Part shown: positions 1-6,384 of the stretch, one piece after another
Layout of the letters: each line of letters starts with the position of its first letter
How positions within the stretch are numbered: position 1 is the stretch's first letter
Source of the DNA: Firm-04 sp045617625
Lineage (GTDB): Bacteria; Bacillota; Clostridia; Oscillospirales; Ruminococcaceae
Assembly: GCA_045617625.1 (NCBI GenBank)
Contig: JAZLJA010000017.1
Location: 1 to 28,367, forward strand
Direction: 5' to 3'
DNA: 28,367 nucleotides
Position numbers and translations under genes: made by a program
Notes under the pieces: model-generated
What the model saw: only the letters and a program-made list of their open reading frames with translations
Told to the model about the DNA's origin: nothing
The model's database searches: none

Positions 1-1
1 A

Positions 2-157
2 CTGGAGACCGTATATATCCCTGATTCTGTCACCGAACTGGCAGAAGATGCGTTTGATGGCTGCGATGCAATCCGAAAAGTGACGCTTCCTCGTCATCTT
101 GAAGAAATTGCAAAGAGCTGTTTCCCGAATGTTGTGATTCAGTATCTCGAAGATTGA
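2..157 (+). CDS. C-terminal end of a leucine-rich-repeat (BspA type) protein, partial
   Basis: The open frame enters from the left edge and ends in TGA at 155-157, giving 51 residues. The visible sequence has the pattern of an LRR_5/BspA-type repeat: a strand ending in IPDSV, then AEDAFDGC, then a second unit beginning KVTLPRHLEEIAKSCF. This spacing of 'IP..V..I...AF..C..L..V.LP..L..I....F' is characteristic of the family, which is usually found in surface or secreted proteins of gut bacteria. The start, any signal peptide and any anchor lie outside the window, so location and partner cannot be judged. A strong terminator follows directly. Confidence 0.75.
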   Translation: METVYIPDSVTELAEDAFDGCDAIRKVTLPRHLEEIAKSCFPNVVIQYLED

Positions 158-168
158 GTTTTCTAGCC

Positions 169-203
169 ATTCGCCGTCTATACTTTTGGTACAGACGGCG
201 AAT
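169..203 (+). terminator. Rho-independent terminator after the LRR protein
   Basis: A perfect 11-bp inverted repeat (ATTCGCCGTCT at 169-179 with AGACGGCGAAT at 193-203) encloses a 13-base loop and is followed by TTTATTTC. It lies 12 bases after the stop codon. Confidence 0.8.
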
Positions 204-229
204 TTATTTCAAAAAATATCGAAAAGGGC

Positions 230-258
230 TTGTAATTGCCGAAAAAATATGCTATAAT
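230..258 (+). promoter_or_regulatory. Sigma-A-type promoter of the asp23-like/fakA operon
   Basis: TTGTAA at 230-235 and a perfect TATAAT at 253-258 are separated by 17 bases. The start codon of the first gene lies 35 bases downstream. Confidence 0.8.
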
Positions 259-293
259 AGGTTTTGGATTTTCATGAAAGGAGTTTATGTATC

Positions 294-641
294 ATGATTG
301 TGATTGAAAACCATATCGGCAGTATTCGTGTATCCAAAGTGTATCTGTACGATTTGATTGAGCAAACCGTAACGAATTGTTTCGGTGTTGCTGATTTGAA
401 CGATTCTTCTCTGATGGAAACCGTAAAAACCAAGCTGTTCCCCGGTGATATTCATCGCGGTATTCGGCTGCATTCTGAACACAATGCATTGGTGATTGAC
501 CTGCATATCGTCACAGGCATCGGCGCAAATATTTCCGCGATTACGGACAGTATCCGAAATAAAGTGCGTTATGCAGTCGAGCAGGCTGTCGGCGTTGAGC
601 CTTCAGAAATCAACGTGTTTATTGACGGAATCCGTTCATAA
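294..641 (+). CDS. Asp23/Gls24 family protein (YloU-like)
   Basis: This 115-residue protein resembles the Asp23/Gls24 (DUF322) family: a strand-rich domain with IGSIRVSKVYLYDLIEQTV near the N-terminus, a central strand ALVIDLHIVTGIGANI, and a helix with KVRYAVEQAVGVEPSEINVFIDGI at the end. I chose ATG at 294 because GAAAGGAG (276-283) sits 10 bases upstream; the frame opens earlier at a TTG that has no ribosome site. It is followed 20 bases later by the fatty acid kinase gene, the same arrangement as yloU-yloV in Bacillus and many clostridia. Family members are linked to envelope stress or membrane association, but the molecular role of YloU is not settled. The conserved pairing suggests a role connected to FakA. 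Confidence 0.85.
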   Translation: MIVIENHIGSIRVSKVYLYDLIEQTVTNCFGVADLNDSSLMETVKTKLFPGDIHRGIRLHSEHNALVIDLHIVTGIGANISAITDSIRNKVRYAVEQAVGVEPSEINVFIDGIRS

Positions 642-661
642 TCCACGAGGGGAGTATTATT

Positions 662-2332
662 GTGATTACTGGTAAGCAATTAAAAGCCGCGATTATTTAT
701 GCGGCAATTTCCATCACCAACAAACGACGTTCTGTGGACGAGCTGAATGTCTATCCTGTACCTGATGGTGATACGGGCACAAATATGTCTATGACCATCA
801 GTGCAGCAAAGCGCGAGCTTGAACTGCTTTCCGATGATGTGACAGTATCTGATGTCGCGGATGTTGCAGCTTCTTCGATGCTTCGCGGCGCACGCGGTAA
901 CTCGGGCGTCATTACATCTTTGCTTTTCCGCGGCTTTTCCAAAGGCTTGGCAGGATTGACTGTTGCTGAAAATGTTGATTTTGCAAATGCACTGGAACTT
1001 GGTGTTGCAGGTGCATACAAAGCTGTTATGAAACCGACAGAAGGTACGATTCTGACAGTTTCCCGCATGGCAGCGAACAAGGCACAGGAACTTGCAAAAA
1101 CCGAGATGGATTCGCTTGATTTCTGGCAGGGTATTGTCGATGAAGCAAACGTCGTTCTCAAGCAGACCACAGAGATGCTGCCTGCACTGAAAAAAGCAAA
1201 TGTCGTTGATGCCGGTGGTCAGGGCTTTTGCCTGATTATTGAAGGCATGCTTGCATCGTTCCGCGGGGAAGCATTGCCGGAGGATACTTCAGAAACAGCA
1301 AAGCCTGCCCCAGCTGCCCCTGATCCGCAGGTTGATTTTAATTCTGCTGTTGCACAGTATGACGACGAAATCAACTTCACATACTGCACCGAATACATCG
1401 TTGAGAAATACGATTCGACCGCAGATGCTGCAAAATTGCGTGCATATCTTGAGACCATTGGTGACTGCGTAGTGGTTGTCGATGACGATGAGATTATTAA
1501 GGTCCATGTTCATACGGATAATCCCGGCAAAGCAATCACAAAGGCACTGGAGTTCGGCAGCTTCATCAACGATCCGAAACCGAAGATCGAAAACATGCGC
1601 ATTCAGCATGAGGGCAAGGTAAAGGAAGCGAAGATCGTTCGTCAGCAAGAGGTTCTTCCGGCTGAGCCCACGAAAGAATTCGGTTTTGTCGCTGTTGCTG
1701 CCGGCAACGGCTTGGAGCGTGTATTCCTTGATCTGGGTGTTGATCAGATCGTCAAAGGCGGTCAGACCATGAATCCCTCCACTGACGATATCCTCAAAGC
1801 GATTCACGCAACGCCTGCCAAAACGGTATTTGTTCTGCCGAACAATAAGAACATTATCATGGCGGCAGAACAGGCAATCAACCTTGCCAACCGCAATGTC
1901 TGTGTGTTGCAAACACGCACGATCCCGCAGGGCATTTCAGCAATGATGGCTTTTGATGAGACGGCTGATTTCAACGGAAATCGCATGGCGATGACAAAGG
2001 CATTCGAGCAGGTTTCGACAGGTTCTGTCACATTTGCAGCCCGTGATTCTGAGCTTGATGGTCACCCGATCAAGAAAGATGAGATCCTTGCACTGGATAA
2101 CGGCAAACTTTCCTTCACGGATAAAGAAGTGAACAAGGCAGCATATAAGCTGACAAAGAAAATGGTCAAGTTTGATTCCAGTTTTGTCACGCTGATCTAT
2201 GGTGCAGATGTCAGTGAAGAACAGGCTGAGGCATTGCGTGAACAGCTTGCCAATAAGTTTGGCAGCCGTTTGGAAGTCACCTGTGTTGCAGGCGGTCAGC
2301 CGATTTACTACTATCTGATTTCGATCGAATGA
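662..2332 (+). CDS. fakA: Fatty acid kinase catalytic subunit FakA (DAK/YloV family)
   Basis: The 556-residue protein has the domain order of FakA/YloV: an N-terminal DhaL-type nucleotide-binding domain (about 1-205) with the metal/ATP motif VYPVPDGDTGTNM at residues 30-42 and the glycine-rich loop LRGARGNSG, then a middle region, then a C-terminal DegV-related domain. FakA phosphorylates fatty acids held by a FakB/DegV carrier, feeding exogenous acyl chains to PlsX/PlsY. The start is GTG at 662, with GAGGGGAG (647-654) seven bases upstream; length and N-terminus match the family. No FakB gene is visible nearby. It shares the promoter with the Asp23-like gene and ends just before a strong terminator. 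Older annotations call this family dihydroxyacetone kinase-like. Confidence 0.92.
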   Translation: MITGKQLKAAIIYAAISITNKRRSVDELNVYPVPDGDTGTNMSMTISAAKRELELLSDDVTVSDVADVAASSMLRGARGNSGVITSLLFRGFSKGLAGLTVAENVDFANALELGVAGAYKAVMKPTEGTILTVSRMAANKAQELAKTEMDSLDFWQGIVDEANVVLKQTTEMLPALKKANVVDAGGQGFCLIIEGMLASFRGEALPEDTSETAKPAPAAPDPQVDFNSAVAQYDDEINFTYCTEYIVEKYDSTADAAKLRAYLETIGDCVVVVDDDEIIKVHVHTDNPGKAITKALEFGSFINDPKPKIENMRIQHEGKVKEAKIVRQQEVLPAEPTKEFGFVAVAAGNGLERVFLDLGVDQIVKGGQTMNPSTDDILKAIHATPAKTVFVLPNNKNIIMAAEQAINLANRNVCVLQTRTIPQGISAMMAFDETADFNGNRMAMTKAFEQVSTGSVTFAARDSELDGHPIKKDEILALDNGKLSFTDKEVNKAAYKLTKKMVKFDSSFVTLIYGADVSEEQAEALREQLANKFGSRLEVTCVAGGQPIYYYLISIE

Positions 2333-2337
2333 TTTTG

Positions 2338-2361
2338 AAAAGGACGGGAAACCGTCCTTTT
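2338..2361 (+). terminator. Rho-independent terminator after fakA
   Basis: A perfect 10-bp stem (AAAAGGACGG with CCGTCCTTTT) is capped by a GAAA tetraloop and followed by CTTTG. It lies between fakA and the queH ribosome site, so queH expression may depend on readthrough; no separate promoter is evident in the 25 bases left. Confidence 0.85.
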
Positions 2362-2386
2362 CTTTGTATGAAAGGGGAGTGTCAAA

Positions 2387-3052
2387 ATGGAAAAACGGCA
2401 GTATCATAAAGAAATGGATGCTGTTTTGGCTTCGCTTCCAACGTCATCTGTGCCGCGGCTTTTGCTGCATAGCTGCTGTGGCCCGTGTAGTACAGCGGTT
2501 CTCGAACAGCTCATGCCGTATTTCGATATCGTCCTTTACTATTATAATCCAAATATCGCACCGCGTAAAGAGTATGAGAAAAGACTGGAAGTGCAGAAAC
2601 ATTTGATCGTTGCGCTTCAGCCAACACATGGCCTGACCCTGGTCGCGCCGCCTTATGATGATGCTCCGTTCTGGGCTGCCGTAAAAGGCGTGGAGCAAAC
2701 GCCTGAAATGGGAGAACGATGTGAACACTGCATCGAACAGCGGATGCGTGAAGCGGCACAGGCGGCTCTGACGATGCATTGCGATTTTTTTACTACAACA
2801 TTGTCAGTCAGCCCACACAAAAACGCGCAGTTCATCAACGAATGCGGTGAAGCGTTGGCAGGGGAGTTCCTAGTCAGCTATCTGCCTGCTGATTTCAAAA
2901 AGCGCGGCGGATATCCTCGCTCCGTTGTACTATCTGAAAAATTCGGATTGTATCGACAAGATTACTGCGGTTGCCCCATGAGCTTGCAGGAGGCAATCGA
3001 GCGACGCAATCAACGTGAAATTCGTCAAAATGCGCAATCTTCTTCTCAATAA
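2387..3052 (+). CDS. queH: Epoxyqueuosine reductase QueH
   Basis: The protein (221 residues) carries the cysteine pattern of QueH (formerly DUF208): CCGPCS at 30-35, RCEHCIEQRM around Cys112 and Cys115, and YCGC at Cys194 and Cys196. These residues bind the iron-sulfur cluster and adjacent metal in characterised members. Other family motifs are YYYNPNI, FTTTLSVSPHKN and KRGGYPRSVVLSEKFGLYRQDYCG. It catalyses the last step of queuosine synthesis, reducing epoxyqueuosine to queuosine in tRNA, and is the non-homologous replacement of QueG. The start ATG follows AAAGGGGAG (2371-2379) by seven bases. No other queuosine genes are in the window. The C-terminal tail after about residue 205 is hydrophilic and likely disordered. 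Confidence 0.93.
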   Translation: MEKRQYHKEMDAVLASLPTSSVPRLLLHSCCGPCSTAVLEQLMPYFDIVLYYYNPNIAPRKEYEKRLEVQKHLIVALQPTHGLTLVAPPYDDAPFWAAVKGVEQTPEMGERCEHCIEQRMREAAQAALTMHCDFFTTTLSVSPHKNAQFINECGEALAGEFLVSYLPADFKKRGGYPRSVVLSEKFGLYRQDYCGCPMSLQEAIERRNQREIRQNAQSSSQ

Positions 3053-3116
3053 TTGTTCATATCGTACATATCTGCCGAAAATTGTTATTTTTTTCACAAT
3101 CCGCAGCAAAATGCGC

Positions 3117-3145
3117 TTGACAACGAATCGGAAAAATTGTATAAT
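3117..3145 (+). promoter_or_regulatory. Strong sigma-A-type promoter of the serC-serA operon
   Basis: TTGACA (3117-3122) and TATAAT (3140-3145) are both perfect consensus hexamers with a 17-base spacer. Transcription would begin near 3152, giving an untranslated leader of roughly 87 bases. Confidence 0.9.
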
Positions 3146-3160
3146 ATAGAAGTAAGAAGT

Positions 3161-3182
3161 GGGGGAGGCATACCTCATCCCA
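3161..3182 (+). promoter_or_regulatory. Short hairpin at the start of the serC leader
   Basis: Just downstream of the predicted transcription start, GGGGGAGG and CCTCATCCC form a GAGG/CCTC top stem with a CATA loop and a GGG/CCC base, separated by a small internal loop. No known riboswitch or T-box elements are recognisable in the leader. It may stabilise the 5' end or regulate, but that is inference. Exact ends are approximate. Confidence 0.35.
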
Positions 3183-3238
3183 TTCTCCTATTATCCGTTT
3201 CTCTTTTGAGGAACAATTTTATTTGGAGGTAATTCACA

Positions 3239-4324
3239 ATGAGCAGAGTTTACAATTTCAGTGCCGGTCCCGCTGTACTGCCTGAGGAAGTTCTCAAAGA
3301 AGCAGCAGAGGAAATGCTTGACTACCGTGGATGCGGTATGTCCGTCATGGAGATGTCCCACCGTTCCAAAATGTATCAGCAGATTATTGATGAAGCTGAG
3401 CAGGATCTTCGTGATCTGATGGGCATTCCTGACAACTACAAGGTAATGTTCCTGCAGGGCGGTGCTTCTCAGCAGTTTGCAGCAGTTCCGATGAACATGA
3501 TGAAGAATGGCAAAGCTGCATATATTGTGACCGGTCAGTGGGCAAAGAAAGCATATCAGGAAGCACAGAAGTACGGCGAAGCAGTTGCAGTTGCATCTTC
3601 CGCTGATAAGACTTTCTCTTATATTCCTGACTGCTCTGACCTTGATATCCCTGAGGATGCTGACTATGTCTACATCTGCCAGAACAACACCATTTACGGT
3701 ACCGTTTATCACGAGCTGCCCAATACCAAGGGTCATGAACTGGTTGCAGACGTTTCCTCCTGCTTCCTCTCTGAACCGATCGATGTCAAGAAGTATGGTG
3801 TTATCTATGGCGGCGTTCAGAAGAATATCGGACCTGCAGGTGTTGTCATTGTCATTGCGCGTGAGGATTTGATTCCTGAAACTCCTTATGTTGAGAACAC
3901 TCCCACCATGCTTAACTGGAAGATTCAGGCTGACAATGGTTCTATGTATAATACGCCTCCCTGCTACGGCATCTACATCTGCGGCAAGGTGTTTAAGTGG
4001 CTGAAGAAAATGGGCGGTCTGGAGAAGATGAAGGAAATCAACGAAAAGAAGGCTGCAATCCTTTATGATTTCCTCGATTCCAGCAATATGTTCAAGGGTA
4101 CTGTCCGCAAGGAAGACCGTTCTCTGATGAACGTTCCGTTTATCACCGGCAACGATGAGCTCGATGCAAAGTTTGTTGCAGAGGCAAAGAAGGCTGGCTT
4201 TGAGAACCTCAAAGGTCACAGAAGCGTTGGCGGTATGCGTGCATCCATCTACAATGCAATGCCGATCGAGGGCGTTGAGAAACTGGTTGCATTCATGAAG
4301 AAGTTTGAGGAAGAGAACGCATAA
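3239..4324 (+). CDS. serC: Phosphoserine aminotransferase SerC
   Basis: This is a full-length (361 aa) class V aminotransferase of the SerC family. The N-terminus reads VYNFSAGPAVLPEEVL, followed by GGASQQFAAVPMN in the cofactor phosphate site. The PLP lysine is Lys195 in GGVQKNIGPAG, and HRSVGGMRASIYNA near the C-terminus is typical. It converts 3-phosphohydroxypyruvate and glutamate into O-phosphoserine and 2-oxoglutarate, the second step of serine synthesis. The start ATG follows TTTGGAGG with a nine-base spacer. It is first in an operon with a small membrane protein and serA; its TAA overlaps the ATG of the next gene. SerB is not in the window. Confidence 0.96.
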   Translation: MSRVYNFSAGPAVLPEEVLKEAAEEMLDYRGCGMSVMEMSHRSKMYQQIIDEAEQDLRDLMGIPDNYKVMFLQGGASQQFAAVPMNMMKNGKAAYIVTGQWAKKAYQEAQKYGEAVAVASSADKTFSYIPDCSDLDIPEDADYVYICQNNTIYGTVYHELPNTKGHELVADVSSCFLSEPIDVKKYGVIYGGVQKNIGPAGVVIVIAREDLIPETPYVENTPTMLNWKIQADNGSMYNTPPCYGIYICGKVFKWLKKMGGLEKMKEINEKKAAILYDFLDSSNMFKGTVRKEDRSLMNVPFITGNDELDAKFVAEAKKAGFENLKGHRSVGGMRASIYNAMPIEGVEKLVAFMKKFEEENA

Positions 4325-4773
4325 TGATTGGCTTTTTTGTGTTCGTTTTTCTGGCAGGCGTCGGAATGATTGTTGCAGGAATTCTGATTCAGAAGAATTA
4401 TTACGGCGATGCACATTATGTCGAAGCAACAGTTGTCGGATTTCAGAATGCGAAAGGTTCGAGTCTTGCAATGACTGCGGCGATGCGTTTGCTGCAAAAT
4501 GGATTTCCTATTGTGGAATTTTCAAATGATCAAGGCGAAGCACAACAGGCACGTCTCAATCAACAGATCTCAAAACAAGTTTTTTCTAAATATCCCGAAC
4601 TGGATATTGGTGGAACGGTTGACATTCTCTATTTTGGAAAACACCCCAAACAGGTATATCTTGTCAATCATCCGCTTGAACAGACAGTGATGCGGTTCTC
4701 GATGTTTGTTCCTGGCGGCATTGCAGTGATGATTCTGGCCGTCGGTTTGTTTATCTTTTATTTATCCATATAA
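4324..4773 (+). CDS. Small membrane protein between serC and serA (DUF3592-like)
   Basis: This 149-residue protein begins at an ATG sharing its A with the serC stop codon (TAATG), so it is very probably translationally coupled. It has a transmembrane segment at about 2-22, a soluble region of about 100 residues, and a second transmembrane segment at about 122-148. The soluble part contains VEATVVGF, PIVEFSNDQGEAQQARL and GGTVDILYFGKHPKQVYLVNHP, the strand pattern of DUF3592-type proteins, whose function is unknown. Both membrane segments flanking one domain suggest a hairpin topology. Its position inside the serine operon is stable-looking but gives no direct biochemical clue. A role as serine exporter or enzyme is not supported by its size. 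Confidence 0.75.
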   Translation: MIGFFVFVFLAGVGMIVAGILIQKNYYGDAHYVEATVVGFQNAKGSSLAMTAAMRLLQNGFPIVEFSNDQGEAQQARLNQQISKQVFSKYPELDIGGTVDILYFGKHPKQVYLVNHPLEQTVMRFSMFVPGGIAVMILAVGLFIFYLSI

Positions 4774-4790
4774 GAAAGGATGTATTTACG

Positions 4791-5969
4791 ATGTTTCAGG
4801 TACAAACCTTGAATAAGATTTCTCCTGTTGGTCTTGCTGAACTCGGTGAGAACTATCAGGTTGCTGATGCGTGCGAGAATCCTGATGCGATTCTGGTGCG
4901 TTCTGCTGTTATGCATGAAATGACATTTGGCGACAATCTGCTCGCAATCGCAAGAGCAGGTGCAGGTGTCAACAATATTCCTTGCGACCGCTGTGCAGAA
5001 GAAGGCATTGTTGTATTCAATACTCCCGGTGCAAATGCAAACGGCGTAAAGGAACTGGCTCTGGCTGGTATGCTGTTGGCTTCTCGTGATATCGTCGGCG
5101 GTATCAACTGGGTGCAGACCATTAAGGGCGAGGAAACCATCTCCAAGATGGTTGAAAAAGGAAAGTCCAAGTTTGCTGGTACTGAAATCAAGGGCAAAAA
5201 GCTTGGTATTATCGGTCTGGGTGCAATCGGCGGTCCGCTTGGTAACGCTGCCAATGCTCTTGGTATGGAAGTTTACGGCTGCGACCCTTACATCTCTGTT
5301 GAGGCTGCATGGAATCTGTCTCGTCAGATCAAGCACGTTAAAACTCGTGAGGAGATCTTCAAGAATTGTGATTATATCTCCATTCATGTTCCGCTGATCA
5401 AGAACGCTGATCCCGCAGTGAACACCGAAAAAATGATCAATGCTGAAACCATCGCAATGATGAAGGATGGCGTTGTGATTCTGAACTTCGCACGTGACCT
5501 TCTGGTTGATGATGATGCGATGGAAGCTGCTCTGAAGTCCGGTAAGGTTCGCAAGTATGTCACTGATTTCCCGAATGCAAAGTCGGCAAATATGGATGGC
5601 GTGATTGCAATTCCTCACCTTGGTGCTTCGACGGAAGAAGCAGAGGATAACTGCGCTGTGATGGCTTCTAAGGAGCTCATTGAGTATCTTGAAAACGGAA
5701 ACATTCGTAACAGCGTCAATTTCCCGAATGCTGAAATGAATGCAGTTGGTAAAAAGATTTGTGTGCTGCATAAAAATGTTCCCAGTGTGATTGCGGCACT
5801 GACCAATGCAGTCAGCAATGCAGGTTTGAACATTGAAAACATGGTCAACGCAAGCCGCAAGGAATTTGCTTACACCATGATGGATATCACCGGCGGCGAT
5901 ATTCCTGCAGCAGCCATTGATGCAATGAATGCAAATGATGGCGTAATTCGTGTTCGTGTGATCGGCTGA
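4791..5969 (+). CDS. serA: D-3-phosphoglycerate dehydrogenase SerA, short ACT-containing type
   Basis: At 392 residues this is a short phosphoglycerate dehydrogenase with a C-terminal ACT domain (about 320-392) but no intervening ASB domain. The nucleotide-binding loop is GLGAIGG (142-148). Catalytic arginine is Arg235 in NFARD, and the catalytic histidine is His276 in PHLGASTEEA. The loop that usually holds the catalytic glutamate (as in DVFxxEP) reads TDFPNAKSANMDG here, with no glutamate in the expected place. It oxidises 3-phosphoglycerate with NAD+, the first step of serine synthesis, and the ACT domain suggests feedback by serine. The start ATG is preceded by AAAGGA with a ten-base spacer. 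It is the last gene of the serC operon. Confidence 0.93.
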   Translation: MFQVQTLNKISPVGLAELGENYQVADACENPDAILVRSAVMHEMTFGDNLLAIARAGAGVNNIPCDRCAEEGIVVFNTPGANANGVKELALAGMLLASRDIVGGINWVQTIKGEETISKMVEKGKSKFAGTEIKGKKLGIIGLGAIGGPLGNAANALGMEVYGCDPYISVEAAWNLSRQIKHVKTREEIFKNCDYISIHVPLIKNADPAVNTEKMINAETIAMMKDGVVILNFARDLLVDDDAMEAALKSGKVRKYVTDFPNAKSANMDGVIAIPHLGASTEEAEDNCAVMASKELIEYLENGNIRNSVNFPNAEMNAVGKKICVLHKNVPSVIAALTNAVSNAGLNIENMVNASRKEFAYTMMDITGGDIPAAAIDAMNANDGVIRVRVIG

Positions 5970-5982
5970 TCAAAGATACGTT

Positions 5983-6013
5983 AAATCGGCATACCTGAAT
6001 GGTATGCCGATTT
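5983..6013. terminator. Terminator after serA, possibly bidirectional
   Basis: A perfect 13-bp stem (AAATCGGCATACC with GGTATGCCGATTT) encloses a five-base loop and is followed on the plus strand by TTTTTC. It also lies directly after the stop of a small minus-strand ORF, although its U-run on that strand is weak. Confidence 0.88.
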
Positions 6014-6016
6014 TTC

Positions 6017-6160
6017 TTAGAAGCCCTTTTTCTTATTTGTACATTGTTTTTCATTTTGCTTTTTGATATGCAACTGTAAGTTATCGGGATCGCCGAGTTC
6101 GTGGCTTGCCGGAATCTGTCCGTTTCGCCAAAGCGGATTTTTCTCCTCAATATTCTCCAT
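6017..6160 (-). CDS. Small hypothetical protein, 47 residues
   Basis: A 47-residue minus-strand ORF starts with MENIEEKNPLWRNGQIPASH and ends TNKKKGF. An unusually good ribosome site, GGAGG, lies six bases before the ATG, which is the main reason to believe the gene. The product is hydrophilic, with an acidic N-terminal half, a central HELGDPDN, and a lysine-rich tail; there is no membrane segment or signal peptide. The stop is four bases from the shared terminator hairpin. It is downstream of the flippase and of a 39-residue Cys-rich ORF on the same strand. I do not recognise the family and do not assign a function. Confidence 0.6.
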   Translation of the reverse strand: MENIEEKNPLWRNGQIPASHELGDPDNLQLHIKKQNEKQCTNKKKGF

Positions 6161-6187
6161 ATTCTTCCTCCAAGTTGGTCGTGTAAG

Positions 6188-6307
6188 TTAGACAGCGCAG
6201 ATGTCACACGATGAACAGCCGCCTGTGAAGATGCCAATATTCTTCGATGATAGTATGTCGCTGCTGAAACGGTAATATTCATGGGAATACTTCAAAAGTT
6301 TTTCCAT
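6188..6307 (-). CDS. Possible 39-residue Cys-rich peptide
   Basis: An ORF reading MEKLLKYSHEYYRFSSDILS and ending in a glycine-cysteine motif, GGCSSCDICAV, lies between the flippase and the 47-residue ORF. The three cysteines in the last eight residues (C-x2-C-x2-C) look like a metal site, a disulfide tail or the core of a modified peptide. Against it, the ATG has no recognisable ribosome site. The minus-strand sequence upstream has a TTGACG and a GATTAT 18 bases apart that could be a promoter placing the start site inside the ORF, in which case this stretch would be a leader for the next ORF. Function unknown; no modifying enzyme is adjacent. Confidence 0.3.
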   Translation of the reverse strand: MEKLLKYSHEYYRFSSDILSSKNIGIFTGGCSSCDICAV

Positions 6308-6384
6308 AATCGGCAGTTGGGGAGAACGGCGTCAAAAGCACAGCCTATTGCACCTAATCGACATTTGGCGAAATACAGATAAAT

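Noticed and set aside
970..1912. Long minus-strand frames inside fakA
   Set aside because: They are antisense shadows of a clear, full-length FakA, without ribosome sites or recognisable domains.
3191..4471. 426-codon minus-strand open frame across serC
   Set aside because: The plus strand encodes an unmistakable SerC here; the antisense frame arises from the codon usage and its translation has no family features.
4758..5771. 337-codon minus-strand frame across serA
   Set aside because: Antisense shadow of serA; no ribosome site and no family resemblance.
5887..6282. 131-codon minus-strand frame running from the intergenic region into serA
   Set aside because: It overlaps the end of serA and the terminator hairpin and is rich in Arg/His/Ser as shadow frames are. 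The smaller ORFs in another frame have better support.
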